Origin: Anaerolineae bacterium
GTDB taxonomy: Bacteria > Chloroflexota > Anaerolineae > Aggregatilineales > UBA2796
Direction of reading: 5' to 3'
Assembly: GCA_025055255.1 (NCBI GenBank)
Contig: JANWYI010000019.1
Coordinates: 1 to 52,874, forward strand
Length of the DNA: 52,874 nucleotides
Numbering within the stretch: position 1 is the stretch's first letter; every line of letters begins with the position of its first letter. Position numbers and translations under genes: made by a program. Below the pieces are notes generated by a model. It made no database searches and had not been told where the DNA came from. It worked only from the letters and a program-made list of their open reading frames with translations. This document shows, piece by piece, positions 18,579 to 27,570 of the stretch.

Positions 18579-20297
18579 TCAGGCGCTCTTGCCCGAAGGC
18601 GCCACAGAGAGCGCGTCACTTTCCGTGCTACCGATGCGTATTGAGGCTTGGACAGCGCCCAGAGCACGGCTCAGCTCTTGAAGTGCGGCGCGCGCCAAGC
18701 CATCAATATCGCTGATTGCCTGAAGGTTAGCGCTGATTGCGTTGACTTCCAACTCGCGCTGCGCCAGTTCTTGTGCCTGCTCAAAAAGGCGTGCGTTGTC
18801 AATGCTTAAGGCAAGGCGCTGCGCCAGCGCTTGCAATATCTCAAGCGTCTCAGTTTGGCGCACGGCACTGCTCAGTTCAATCTCGATAGCACCAATGCTA
18901 CGTCCGCGCAGCTCGATTGGCACTGCCACTAGCTGGTGATTAGCGGCAGTGGTCATCAGGACAGGGCGACGGTACATAGCTGCTTGCTCTAGCGCAGGCG
19001 TCCAGCGTATATCGCGCTGTAGGCGACTTTCATTCAGCGTGTAGCCAATGGTCTGTACACTGCGCGATTTCAGATAGTCTTCCCAAGCCTGCCCGGTCAA
19101 GCGCTGATTCAAGCGGCGTGCCTCAGCAAGGTTGACTTCGGTTTCCAGCAATGTGCGATGTGTGTCGCTGAGCATAGTGCGATAGTTCTGAATTTGTTGA
19201 GCATTGAAGACGGCTGCACTGACTTGCGCGGCAAGGATGCTCAGACTTTCAATCTGCTCGCGTGGAAAAGCGTTTGAACGCACGCTCTGGATATCCAATG
19301 CGCCTAGCACCTGATCATCCGCAACCAGAGGCAGCGCAATTTCGGAGCGTGCATCGGGCAGTAGCTCATTGCCGCGCCGTTCATTGCTCTCCTCACGCGT
19401 GTCCACTACGATTGGCTCGCCGCTCTGCAAGGCGCGCCCGACTGCGCCCTGTGATGCAAACGCCACACGATAGCCGCGCCGCAGCATCAGCTCACCTGCC
19501 TCGCCTGTACTAGCAACTAGATTGGCGTAGCGACGGTCAGCATCAGCAAGAAAGATTTGCACATGGTAGAAACCGAAGCGATCTCGAATGTAGTCAGCGA
19601 TGCGTGGCATTAGCTCAGCAGGACCGCCTGCAGTTATTGTTAGCTGAGCAATCTCGGCGCTCGCGCGCAGCTGCGCTAAGAGGCGATTGGCAGTTTGCAA
19701 GCTGCGCCGAAGTTCGTAGGCGTACATAGCGCACAATGCGCCTATACCGCCTAAAATGCTCTGAACAATCAAAGTCTGCGCTGATACATCCTCAGGCGCA
19801 ACGCGCACAAACTCAACGACTGGTAGCGCCTGTGAACTCTGCAAGCTACCTACTAGTGCAACTAGGACAATTTCCAGACCAGTCAGCCAAAGAACGGCAC
19901 TCCAAGACCACACTAGACTGTTGTAGAGCAGCGGTATAACAAGCAACAGCAAGCTGCTTGCGCCGACGCCGCTGAGGAAGAGGACTGTGACTGCCAACAC
20001 TAACAAGAATGCACTCGATGTCAGCGTAGCAGCACGTAGCTGACCTGCATGAACAAGACTGATGACAATCAGCTGGACAAAGAAAATGACCAGCAGAGAC
20101 GTTAAGACGCCGCTGGCGGAAGCCGCTCGATAGCCGAGTGAGAGGATAGCCACAAAGGTAATCAGAGCAGCGGTAGCTAGTAGCGCACTGAACAACAAAG
20201 TCACACGGGCGCGCAGTTGATCAAAATTGTTGGCGTAGCGGAAGCGCGGCAGCCGCAGAAAATTGAGCAGCTCAATCGGGACAGATTGCGAGGTCAT
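18579..20297 (-). CDS. Polytopic membrane GAF sensor protein without output domain (B)
   Basis: 572 residues from the ATG at 20297, chosen over an upstream TTG because GAGAGGA sits 6 nt before it and the upstream reading overlaps the previous gene. Membrane domain about 30-195, GAF 213-367 (VASTGEAG 261-268, GALDIQS 332-338), truncated GAF about 395-500 (TGQAWEDYLKSRS from 401), then a tail of the type LEVNAISANLQAISDIDG. It has the same plan as its two neighbours but clearly diverged sequence, particularly in the membrane part. It lacks any visible output domain. The gap to the next gene is 18 nt. Confidence 0.82.
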   Translation of the reverse strand: MTSQSVPIELLNFLRLPRFRYANNFDQLRARVTLLFSALLATAALITFVAILSLGYRAASASGVLTSLLVIFFVQLIVISLVHAGQLRAATLTSSAFLLVLAVTVLFLSGVGASSLLLLVIPLLYNSLVWSWSAVLWLTGLEIVLVALVGSLQSSQALPVVEFVRVAPEDVSAQTLIVQSILGGIGALCAMYAYELRRSLQTANRLLAQLRASAEIAQLTITAGGPAELMPRIADYIRDRFGFYHVQIFLADADRRYANLVASTGEAGELMLRRGYRVAFASQGAVGRALQSGEPIVVDTREESNERRGNELLPDARSEIALPLVADDQVLGALDIQSVRSNAFPREQIESLSILAAQVSAAVFNAQQIQNYRTMLSDTHRTLLETEVNLAEARRLNQRLTGQAWEDYLKSRSVQTIGYTLNESRLQRDIRWTPALEQAAMYRRPVLMTTAANHQLVAVPIELRGRSIGAIEIELSSAVRQTETLEILQALAQRLALSIDNARLFEQAQELAQRELEVNAISANLQAISDIDGLARAALQELSRALGAVQASIRIGSTESDALSVAPSGKSA

Positions 20298-20307
20298 GGC
20301 GTTCCTC

Positions 20308-22005
20308 TCAGCGTCGATTCCTCGACTCAAGGTTTAGGTTGCTACCAGGAGTTGGCAAGCCAAGCCGTACTGCCACATGCGGCGCTTGGAAGGCATCAGC
20401 AAGGCTCTGTGTAGCAGTGGCAATAACTGCTTCAACGCTTGTGGCAGCCTGCATGCGCGCCGTGATCTCGTTGATCATGCTCTCACGCTGTGCCATGCGT
20501 TGCGCTTCCTCCAGCAAGCGTAAGTTCTCAACTGCCAAGCCAAGTCGCTCAATCACTTGCTGCAAGACGGCAATTTGCTCATTGCTGATATCTTGGTCAA
20601 GCGCTAGTTCGAATTCCATAGCGCCAATCACTTGTCCGCGCACTGCAATCGGCATAGCCAAGATTTTGTGGCTCTGGAAAGTCCGCAACACGGGTTGACT
20701 GCGGCGGATTGCCTCAGCCAGCGTCGGCGTCTGCTCGGCAGCATCTTCAACGCGCCCGTTGACGAGGTCTATTGTAAAAGCAGGCACTGAGCCCATGCTG
20801 CTCAAATAGTCTGCCCATACGCCGCCTGTCAATTGGCGGTTCAGGCGCTCAATCTCACGTAGTTGTGCGCTTGCCTGCTCATAAAGGCGGCGATTCTCAG
20901 TCAGCTTCTCCTGCATTTCGGCAAATAGTCGTGCATTATCCACTGCCACTGCAATTTGATTGGCGAGCGTTTCAAGCGCTTCCACATCTTCAGGCGCAAA
21001 GGCGTTTACATTGTGGCTTTGCAGATCAATTGCGCCGATGATGTCATTACCGACGCGCAGCGGAATGGCAAGCTGCACACGCGTGCCGCTCAGGAAGGCA
21101 GAACGGCGATAGGGCAATGCTTCGCTTTCCTCGCGCACAAGGACGCTTTGTCCGCTAATGGTGACGCGTCCAATCACGCTCAAGCTGCCAACTCCAACCT
21201 GATACTTGCCCACATTCGGACGGCTTGCCTCGTGCGTGGTTGCAACCAGTGTGGCATTTCGATGATCTCTATCTACGAGGAACAGTTGTACCTCATGACA
21301 GTCGTTGAAATGCTCTTGCACAAGGCGTACTGTTTCCTGCAATACGGTCTCCAACGCAAGGCGAACACCTAGCACACGCTGCACTAAGTCAGCACTGGCT
21401 TTAGCAAGACGCACGCTGCGCTCCTCGATGTTTGCTGTGATTTGGCGCGTGACGAGGCGCAAATTGCGTGCCATTGTGTAGTTGACGCCCGCGTGAACAA
21501 TCAGCAGCGGCAGACCAATCACAATGAGCGCCGAAGAATTCTCAGGCGCGCTTTCAAGTGGCGCATTCAACTCAAAAAGAGTGTAGAGCAGAGCCGCAAT
21601 CAGCGTGTATAAAACTGTTTGCTCGCCAATCAGCAAGGCGCCTAGCGAGATGCCGACTAGCATACCGCCAAAGCCAATCACTGCACTGATCTCGTCGGAA
21701 AGCGCTAACAGGAAGAGCAAAGCACTCCATGCCAGCAAGATAAGCAACGCAGCCACAGTTTGCTGAGCATTTCGCGTCAAGCTGTAAGCAGCCAAAGCAA
21801 CGCCGCCAAGCAAGACGCTGCGCATGAGAATAGCCAGATCAAGCGACGTGCTGCCGCTTAGCGTCTGAAGAGCGAGGCTGAGTCCACTGAGTAACGCGCC
21901 GAAAAACATCACAGCGCTTATTGTATAGGTAACTGCTGCACGGCGACGATCAAGCGGCTCAGAGTAGGCTGTTAGCGGAAAAATTCTTGGCAGTTGCTGG
22001 TACAT
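20308..22005 (-). CDS. Polytopic membrane GAF sensor protein without output domain (C)
   Basis: 565 residues from the ATG at 22005; the TTG at 22023 would overlap the previous stop. Membrane domain about 25-175 (five or six segments), short coiled linker, GAF about 205-360 (GVGSLSVIGRVTISG, GAIDLQS 324-330, AVDNARLF), truncated GAF about 388-498 (LTGGVWADYLSSM from 392), tail 505-548. The GAF shows the same VGS.SVIG and LA.QIA.A.DNARL blocks as the giant kinase. There is no catalytic domain. A 10-nt gap leads to the next gene. The regular domain order across three neighbours is more than expected from unrelated sensors. Confidence 0.82.
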   Translation of the reverse strand: MYQQLPRIFPLTAYSEPLDRRRAAVTYTISAVMFFGALLSGLSLALQTLSGSTSLDLAILMRSVLLGGVALAAYSLTRNAQQTVAALLILLAWSALLFLLALSDEISAVIGFGGMLVGISLGALLIGEQTVLYTLIAALLYTLFELNAPLESAPENSSALIVIGLPLLIVHAGVNYTMARNLRLVTRQITANIEERSVRLAKASADLVQRVLGVRLALETVLQETVRLVQEHFNDCHEVQLFLVDRDHRNATLVATTHEASRPNVGKYQVGVGSLSVIGRVTISGQSVLVREESEALPYRRSAFLSGTRVQLAIPLRVGNDIIGAIDLQSHNVNAFAPEDVEALETLANQIAVAVDNARLFAEMQEKLTENRRLYEQASAQLREIERLNRQLTGGVWADYLSSMGSVPAFTIDLVNGRVEDAAEQTPTLAEAIRRSQPVLRTFQSHKILAMPIAVRGQVIGAMEFELALDQDISNEQIAVLQQVIERLGLAVENLRLLEEAQRMAQRESMINEITARMQAATSVEAVIATATQSLADAFQAPHVAVRLGLPTPGSNLNLESRNRR

Positions 22006-22019
22006 GGACAACGTCTTTC

Positions 22020-23681
22020 TCAATCAGAGCCTGTATAGCTGCTGCGCTTGTTGACCTCAAGGCGAACACGCGCGCGCCGTGCTGAAAGCGCTTCTGCTAT
22101 TTCTTGCAGCGTGTTCAAAAGCATACCTTGTAGGTCACTCTGCCCTTGTAGCGCGCCGCTCAAGCGATTCATCAAGCGCTCTGTTTCAGCGCGTTGAGCA
22201 GTCTGCATGTAGAGACGCGCGTTCTCTAGGGCAATAGCAAGCTGATAGCCGATCTGCTCCAGCACAGCGATATCCACTGACATGTAGCGTCCTGCCTCAC
22301 GATGTAGCACAGAGAAGACGCCTGTCGTCTTACCACCTGCTATCAACGGCACACTGGCGATGGCGCGCAGACGCGAGCTGGCGAAAAGCCGATAGTCAGG
22401 CTCGTCTGAGCCACTGATGTCATCCAGCACTAGCGGCTCGCCAGTGTTAAAAACAAAGCGTAGCGCAGCGCGCTCTAGCGGGAAACTAGCAAGGAGTGGA
22501 CCGCTATCTACCAGAAGGTAGATGTTGAGCGTCTCGCCATTTGGGCTGATGAGAGCGACGCTAATCAAGTCGGCTGCGATCAGTTTAGGCGTCTCTTCAC
22601 GGATGATTTGGAAAATATGCATTCGATCAAAAGTGCTAGTGATGCGCCGACTCAAGGCAGTGATATGTTCTAGCTGCGTTGCGTGTCGCTTGATCTCCTC
22701 GTAGAGCTGGGCGTTATGTGCCGTAATCGCTAGTTGAGAGGTTACAGCTGCTGCAGCTTCAATCTCATCCGTAGTAAAAGTGTGATAGTCATAGAAGCTA
22801 TCGAGCCCTAGACTGCCAATTAAGCGTCCTTTGACGATCATCGGCAAGAGCGCAATAGACTTAATGCCGAGCTGCTGTAGCAGAGCGCGTTCGCTATCGC
22901 CTAGCATCGGATCAGCATCTACGTTGTTCACTACGACAGGCGCTTTGGTCTTCAAAAGATGCTCTTCAAGCGGCGTGTCGAGCGGAATGCGCAAGCCAAT
23001 CATGCCGTGATCAGGAAATTCAGCGATGACCGTACCAGCATTCTCGTCTTGATCGAAGACGACAATCCCGATGTGGTCAATACGCAGTGTCTCTACAAGA
23101 CTGCGCGCCGCGCGGTCTAGCACTTCGTGGCTCTCAGTGGCGCTAGTAAAATCGCGCGTGACCTCGTAAAGCGAGCGCATCACGTCAATTTGACGCAGCA
23201 GTCTGCCTGTTTGCGGACCGGGCTTCTTCAGGTGCTGCAGCAGTGCTGGACCGAGCTGATTGGCGAGCGTTGTGAGCAAAGCGTCTAGTGTCTCAAGCGT
23301 GCTCGGCGCGCCATGTGTAGGCGTGTGATAGGCAACGATAGCGCCAATTGCATCGCTGCCAATCGTGATAGGGTAAATGCGCGCGTTCGGCGTCGTGGCA
23401 ATCTGGCGACGGCGAATAGCGAGCAACAGCGGCGAAGAGTCATCCACAGGCTGCGTGGCATTCTCAGTGGGAATCTGACCGGCGCCTGCCACGCGCATAG
23501 CGATGTTGCCGACAATCTGAGAGATTTGCACGCCTAGCACACCGTAGACCGCAAAGCGTTCGCAGATGACCGCTAAAAACGAGTTCAGCCAGCCCTCCAC
23601 AGGCGGCTGTGCGAAGGCTTGGCGATTTAGTTGCATTGAGAGCGCTAGCAAGTCATCCAGAACTGCTTTGCTGTGATTCAT
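22020..23681 (-). CDS. Soluble triple-GAF protein
   Basis: 553 residues from the ATG at 23681 (AGAGGA about 10 nt upstream); this start lies 26 nt inside the response regulator gene on the same strand, so the two genes overlap by 29 nt. GAF A about 10-150 is degenerate, GAF B about 165-325 is well conserved (ALLPMIVKGRLIGSLGLDS, 277-295), GAF C about 335-495 ends LAIALENARLY. A tail (500-540) is shared with the membrane sisters. No membrane segment is present, so it is the only cytosolic sensor of the set. It might bridge the receiver and the membrane subunits, but that is inference. Confidence 0.82.
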   Translation of the reverse strand: MNHSKAVLDDLLALSMQLNRQAFAQPPVEGWLNSFLAVICERFAVYGVLGVQISQIVGNIAMRVAGAGQIPTENATQPVDDSSPLLLAIRRRQIATTPNARIYPITIGSDAIGAIVAYHTPTHGAPSTLETLDALLTTLANQLGPALLQHLKKPGPQTGRLLRQIDVMRSLYEVTRDFTSATESHEVLDRAARSLVETLRIDHIGIVVFDQDENAGTVIAEFPDHGMIGLRIPLDTPLEEHLLKTKAPVVVNNVDADPMLGDSERALLQQLGIKSIALLPMIVKGRLIGSLGLDSFYDYHTFTTDEIEAAAAVTSQLAITAHNAQLYEEIKRHATQLEHITALSRRITSTFDRMHIFQIIREETPKLIAADLISVALISPNGETLNIYLLVDSGPLLASFPLERAALRFVFNTGEPLVLDDISGSDEPDYRLFASSRLRAIASVPLIAGGKTTGVFSVLHREAGRYMSVDIAVLEQIGYQLAIALENARLYMQTAQRAETERLMNRLSGALQGQSDLQGMLLNTLQEIAEALSARRARVRLEVNKRSSYTGSD

Positions 23682-24060
23682 GTTTGACGCGTCCTCTGGC
23701 AATGAAGTTTAGTATTTCTGCTGGAAACCGATCCACGTCAATAGGCTTTGGAATGTAGCCGTCACAACCTGCCTCAAGCGTCCGTTCGCGGTCGCCTTTC
23801 ATGACGTTCGCTGTCAGGGCGATGATCGGGATATGGTCGAGGTTAGGGTTAGCGCGCAGCTCCTGTGTGGCAGTCAGTCCATCTTTGCCGGGCATACTGA
23901 TGTCCATCAAGATCAGATCAGGCAAGTGCTGAATGGCTAGACTGATGCCGTCATCAGCATTGGCTGCCTCGATCACCTCGATACCTTCTGCCATTAGCAC
24001 ACGGCGCACCAATCCACGATTGTCAGGACGATCTTCAATGTACAAAACGCGCTTGGTCAT
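23653..24060 (-). CDS. Single-domain response regulator (CheY/DivK-like)
   Basis: 135 residues, a receiver domain only. The acidic pair Glu9/Asp10 (YIEDRPDN), phospho-acceptor Asp53 (LMDISMPGKDG), Thr83 (ALTAN) and Lys105 (PKPID) are all in place, so it should be phosphorylatable. The switch region resembles stand-alone DivK/CheY receivers that act by binding partners; there is no DNA-binding or enzymatic output. AGGAAAGG lies about 10 nt before the ATG. Its 3' end overlaps the next gene. It leads the GAF-sensor series and is the obvious phosphate acceptor for the giant kinase at the far end. The downstream target is unknown. Confidence 0.92.
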   Translation of the reverse strand: MTKRVLYIEDRPDNRGLVRRVLMAEGIEVIEAANADDGISLAIQHLPDLILMDISMPGKDGLTATQELRANPNLDHIPIIALTANVMKGDRERTLEAGCDGYIPKPIDVDRFPAEILNFIARGRVKHESQQSSSG

Positions 24061-24102
24061 TCTCTAAGCCTTTCCTCGCTCGTGGATGGTTGCAGATGAA
24101 AA

Positions 24103-24125
24103 TTGTGGTGTACAACCATACACAA
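24103..24125. promoter_or_regulatory. Repeat-rich element in the leader of the response regulator
   Basis: GTGTA (108-112 of this kilobase) and TACAC (119-123) form a perfect inverted repeat around 6 nt, nested in TTGTG...CACAA. It lies in the 118-nt space between the STAS-like gene and the response regulator, downstream of a TAAAAT box. It could be an operator or a leader hairpin; weak evidence. Confidence 0.25.
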
Positions 24126-24152
24126 CCTTGCGTCCGCTTAGGCTGAGAACGA

Positions 24153-24182
24153 ATTTTACTTCGAAATGCACTGCTAAGCTAA
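24153..24182 (-). promoter_or_regulatory. Possible internal promoter ahead of the response regulator
   Basis: Minus-strand TAAAAT (24153-24158) with a poor -35 TTAGCT (24177-24182) at 18 bp, overlapping the stop of the STAS-like gene. If used, the sensor cluster would be transcribed independently of the epimerase gene. Confidence 0.3.
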
Positions 24183-24694
24183 GGCGCTTGGGTTGAAGTT
24201 TGGTTATGAACAGACTCATTCTCGGCAATGCGGCGCTGTATCCAGCGCACGCCTTCGTCATGTGAGTAGAAGACCATGTTGACATAATTTTTGTACTGGC
24301 TATGCCAAAAGGTGTTAATCGCGTTGCTCAGCAGCACAACAGGCATACTCATAGCGCTGCGCCCAATGATGGTACAGCTGTACGTCCTGATATATAGCGC
24401 TCGCTGTAGCGTTTCAGTGATGCGCCGCCGCGAGTAGGGCGTCACCACACAGTCAGGCGCGGCAAAGCTGTTCAGCATGAAGACAGGGTCATTTGAATTC
24501 CAACTCCGTCGGAGTTCGTCCATCTTATCGAGCCACGAGTCCACTACTTGGCGTGTGGCATTGATGGCGACGAAAGCCATTGCCCTACCATTCAACATCC
24601 AACAAAACGATAGACCATCTGGCACTAAAATTTCAGTCGGTGAAGCCTGGATATCGAACGAGACGTAGTCTTGCAGATTGAGCGAGTATGACAT
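24179..24694 (-). CDS. Unidentified protein, possibly STAS/SpoIIAA-like
   Basis: 171 residues, no signal peptide or membrane segment. I do not recognise it with confidence. The pattern of a central strand/helix alternation (AMAFVAINATRQVVDSWLDK, then SMPVVLLSNAINTFWHSQY) and the C-terminal FYSHDEGVRWIQRRI resembles the fold pattern of STAS or SpoIIAA-like proteins, whose last helix often reads like (F)xxxEEAxxWL. The phosphorylatable Ser of true anti-sigma antagonists is not evident. A strong SD (AGGAG) lies upstream. It sits 18 nt after the epimerase gene and 118 nt before the response regulator, so it probably belongs to the sensory operon. It could be an adaptor; that is speculation. Confidence 0.6.
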   Translation of the reverse strand: MSYSLNLQDYVSFDIQASPTEILVPDGLSFCWMLNGRAMAFVAINATRQVVDSWLDKMDELRRSWNSNDPVFMLNSFAAPDCVVTPYSRRRITETLQRALYIRTYSCTIIGRSAMSMPVVLLSNAINTFWHSQYKNYVNMVFYSHDEGVRWIQRRIAENESVHNQTSTQAP

Positions 24695-24712
24695 GAGTGA
24701 GTTCTCCTATGT

Positions 24713-25645
24713 TCAATGTGCGTGCGTAGTTAGCCAAGTACGTACGACATCTGGAATGCCTTGCTCAATGGTCGGAAACTGGAAACGAAAGCCTGTGCTG
24801 CGCAGCCGCGCGTTCGAAAGGTGTGCGTCGTAGAGATCGGCGATCACAGGACCGACAATCAAGCGACCAAGCCACAGCGGCACGGCGCGCGTCTTCAAAG
24901 GCACGTTCATCGCCTGAGCGCTCTGAGCCAAAATTTCAGAATACTTAGGCGGACGATCATCACAGATGATGTAGCGTTCACCTGTTGCGCCATGTTCCAT
25001 CAGGTGCAGGATAGCACGCGCGCAGTCTTCTACATGCACAGTAGCCAGCGTCGGGTCGCGGCGCGCTGCAGTGAGCTGGACTCTGCCTGCCTTCAGTGAA
25101 GTGAGGATTTCGGCGTACCATGAGCCTGCGCCATAGACTGATGCTGGGAATACAGTGATGATCGGCAATCCAGCAGCGCAAAAAGTCTCCAGTTGCTGCA
25201 TTGCCTTGACAATGTACGGTCCCCAGCCGCGCGGATTCGGCTTAGCCGTCTCGTCTTTCGGCGGCAAGTCCTGCTGACCGTAATAACTTGTGCCACTTAC
25301 ATAGACGATCCGCTGCACAGCCGAGTGCATCAGTGCGCTGAGTAAGTTGCGATCCATGATTTGGCGCTCAGACTCATAGCGCAGTGCGCGCGCTTTGCTC
25401 ACGCGCCCACCGAATGTCTGCGGCTGCGCGAAGTGCAACACAATCTCTGCTTGAGCCGCGTGCGCCTGCCAAGTACCTGCTTCCAGCAAGTTGCCCATCA
25501 CAGGCTGTGCGCCTAGCGCGTGCACAGCTGCTGCGCTGCGCTCTGAGCGGCAAAGCACTTGCACAGTGTGCCCAGCTGCTATGGCGTGCCTTACAAAAGC
25601 TGAGCCAATGAAGCCACTTCCGCCTGCTAGAAAGAGTCTTGCCAA
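24713..25645 (-). CDS. NAD-dependent epimerase/dehydratase-family protein (extended SDR)
   Basis: 310 residues. Rossmann motif GGSGFIGSAF (8-17), and a YVSGTSYYGQ stretch and a VKA segment in the usual places for an atypical extended SDR. The initiator is a TTG with GAGG upstream, required because the first strand of the fold begins immediately. It may act on a nucleotide sugar or other NAD(P)-linked substrate; the exact reaction is not readable. It is the first gene of the long minus-strand run and 18 nt before the STAS-like gene, although it has no evident link to sensing. Confidence 0.8.
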   Translation of the reverse strand: MARLFLAGGSGFIGSAFVRHAIAAGHTVQVLCRSERSAAAVHALGAQPVMGNLLEAGTWQAHAAQAEIVLHFAQPQTFGGRVSKARALRYESERQIMDRNLLSALMHSAVQRIVYVSGTSYYGQQDLPPKDETAKPNPRGWGPYIVKAMQQLETFCAAGLPIITVFPASVYGAGSWYAEILTSLKAGRVQLTAARRDPTLATVHVEDCARAILHLMEHGATGERYIICDDRPPKYSEILAQSAQAMNVPLKTRAVPLWLGRLIVGPVIADLYDAHLSNARLRSTGFRFQFPTIEQGIPDVVRTWLTTHAH

Positions 25646-25677
25646 CTTGCTATCCTCATCCTGCGCGAAAGACTGAA

Positions 25678-25707
25678 ATTGTATTCATGATAGCGCGCTC
25701 CGCGCAA
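25678..25707 (-). promoter_or_regulatory. Candidate promoter of the epimerase/sensor run
   Basis: Minus-strand TACAAT (25678-25683) with a weak -35 TTGCGC (25702-25707) at 18 bp. The predicted leader before the TTG at 25645 is about 25 nt. Confidence 0.35.
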
Positions 25708-25805
25708 AATGGGCGTAACACTTGTATAGCATCTTGTGTAGGAGCGCTCTGGGCAAAGCCTATTGTAGTTTGAGTGTGCCTGGCTACGTTAAGAAGTGAA
25801 TTGTT

Positions 25806-25836
25806 TTGACCTCGTTACCGAGAAACACTCTACGAT
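25806..25836 (+). promoter_or_regulatory. Candidate promoter of the membrane protein-asd pair
   Basis: TTGACC (25806-25811) and TACGAT (25831-25836), separated by 19 bp. The start codon follows at 25879. The spacing is long, so confidence is modest. The rest of the 233-nt divergent spacer shows nothing else I can support. Confidence 0.35.
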
Positions 25837-25878
25837 AGACTATCATGGTTTGAAAGGCAACGCGCAAAGCGTCGGAGA

Positions 25879-27570
25879 ATGTGTGAAGTGCAACACAACG
25901 ATGTAACGGCTAGTGTGCTGGCACAATCTCGAGTGGCAACGAATGTCTCTGGGATTGAGTGGCGCTGGGTGACAATCTTCAGCGGACTGCTCGTAGCAGC
26001 CTCTGTTTTGCCCTACTTGTGGGCGTTCATCAGTTTGAATGCTCAGCCTACGCACCAATTCATGGGCATTTTGCACTCGCCGCTAGATAGCGCAGTGTAC
26101 ATTGCCAAGATCGATCAAGGCGCTCGCGGCGCATGGCTCTCAACCTTGACGCACACACCTGAAGTGACGCCCAGTTTGTTTTTCAATGGCTTTTACCTCG
26201 CTCTAGGACATCTGGCGAAGGCGCTTGGACTTTCCACGCTGATGATTTTCCATCTAGCGCGCCTGACCATGAGCTTTGCCATGTTTGCGGCTTTCTACCA
26301 TCTCGGCTCAACTATTTGGCAACGTCTGCGACCGCGACGGCTGTTCTTCAGCATTCTAGCCGTTGGCTCTGGACTGGGCTGGTTAGCGTTAATGCTTGCG
26401 CCGCACACGCCGCAGACACAGCTTGCTGTTGATTTGAACTTGTTTGAAGCTATCCCGCTGCTCTCGATCTTCGCCAATCCGCATTTTCCGCTCGCCATTA
26501 CGCTGATTACGCTGATCGCCGCCACCTATGTCACGGTGTTCCGTCCCGGCTTTCAAATGGCGCCTTCATTGGCTAATGGCGGATTAAGCATTGCGCTCAT
26601 TTCGCTTGCGCTGGTGATTGTGCTGCCGCATGGCTGGTTGCCAATTGCCAGCGCGCTCACGGTGTACATGCTTATCCTAGCAGTGCGTACGCGCCGCTTT
26701 CCGCGTCTCGAAGCAGCATGGGTCAGCCTGACCATTCTGCCTGCCTTGCCAATCCTTGTCTACTATCTGGCGCTGATGAGCGTTGAGACGCCTTTGAGCG
26801 CGTGGATTGCGCAGAATCGGATTGCGCCATTGCCGCTTGATCGCTACTTGTTCGGCTTCGGCTTGCCGCTACTTGCTGCGCTGCCCGGAATTTGGCGCGC
26901 GCTGCGCTATTTTGAGCGCGACGGCGACCGATTCATGCTTGTCTGGCTCGTTGTTAACGTCGTCATCTTGTACTTACCGTTGCCTATGCCGCAGCGTAGC
27001 GTCATCGGCTTGTTCATCCCAATTGTCTACTTTGCTACGCGCGCCCTTGAGGACTTCTGGTTTGAGCGCATTCCTGCCAAATGGCGTGAAGCTGCGCTAG
27101 TCGCCTTTTTCGTCTTCAGCGTGCCGAGCAACGTCTTAGTGGCAATTGTGCCGATAATCGGCATTAACGATCCAGTTCGCGGCGAAGAAGGTGGCTTAAT
27201 GATGCCTAAAGGCTACATTGCCGCTTTCCACTGGCTGAATAGCGTTGAGGAAAAGAATGCCGTCGTGCTGGCACATCCGCTGCCGAGCCTATGGTTGCCT
27301 GCTTACGCTGCCGTGCGCGTCGTCTATGGACATCCTTACGATACGCTCGATAGCGTCCAGCGTCTGAATGACGTGCAGCAATGGTACAGCGGACAGGAAT
27401 GCCGCGAGATTCTCATGCGCTACAACGTCCGCTACATCTTGGCACGGCAAAACACGCCCTACAGCGGCACTGTGTGTCTGAACGAACTTGGCTTGCGCAC
27501 GCCTGTAGCTGTGTATAATGATGTCTCGGTCTACCGCGTTCCCAAAGAGCTAGGAAGAGCATCGCCATGA
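25879..27570 (+). CDS. Polytopic membrane protein, GT-C/GT39-like
   Basis: 563 residues with about ten hydrophobic segments spread from residue 30 to about 425, then a C-terminal soluble portion of about 130 residues. The early loop HSPLDSAVYIAKIDQG, followed by GFYLALGHLAK, resembles the first periplasmic loop of GT-C glycosyltransferase-like proteins, in which acidic residues bind metal and lipid-linked sugar. No firm family motif is recognised. Its stop overlaps the asd start by 4 nt (ATGA), so the two are co-translated despite no obvious functional link. Confidence 0.6.
   Translation: MCEVQHNDVTASVLAQSRVATNVSGIEWRWVTIFSGLLVAASVLPYLWAFISLNAQPTHQFMGILHSPLDSAVYIAKIDQGARGAWLSTLTHTPEVTPSLFFNGFYLALGHLAKALGLSTLMIFHLARLTMSFAMFAAFYHLGSTIWQRLRPRRLFFSILAVGSGLGWLALMLAPHTPQTQLAVDLNLFEAIPLLSIFANPHFPLAITLITLIAATYVTVFRPGFQMAPSLANGGLSIALISLALVIVLPHGWLPIASALTVYMLILAVRTRRFPRLEAAWVSLTILPALPILVYYLALMSVETPLSAWIAQNRIAPLPLDRYLFGFGLPLLAALPGIWRALRYFERDGDRFMLVWLVVNVVILYLPLPMPQRSVIGLFIPIVYFATRALEDFWFERIPAKWREAALVAFFVFSVPSNVLVAIVPIIGINDPVRGEEGGLMMPKGYIAAFHWLNSVEEKNAVVLAHPLPSLWLPAYAAVRVVYGHPYDTLDSVQRLNDVQQWYSGQECREILMRYNVRYILARQNTPYSGTVCLNELGLRTPVAVYNDVSVYRVPKELGRASP

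Noticed and set aside
16827-22005. Recent exact duplication of the three membrane GAF genes
   Set aside because: Domain order is the same, but nucleotide and protein sequences differ clearly throughout, so duplication is old and assembly artefact is unlikely.
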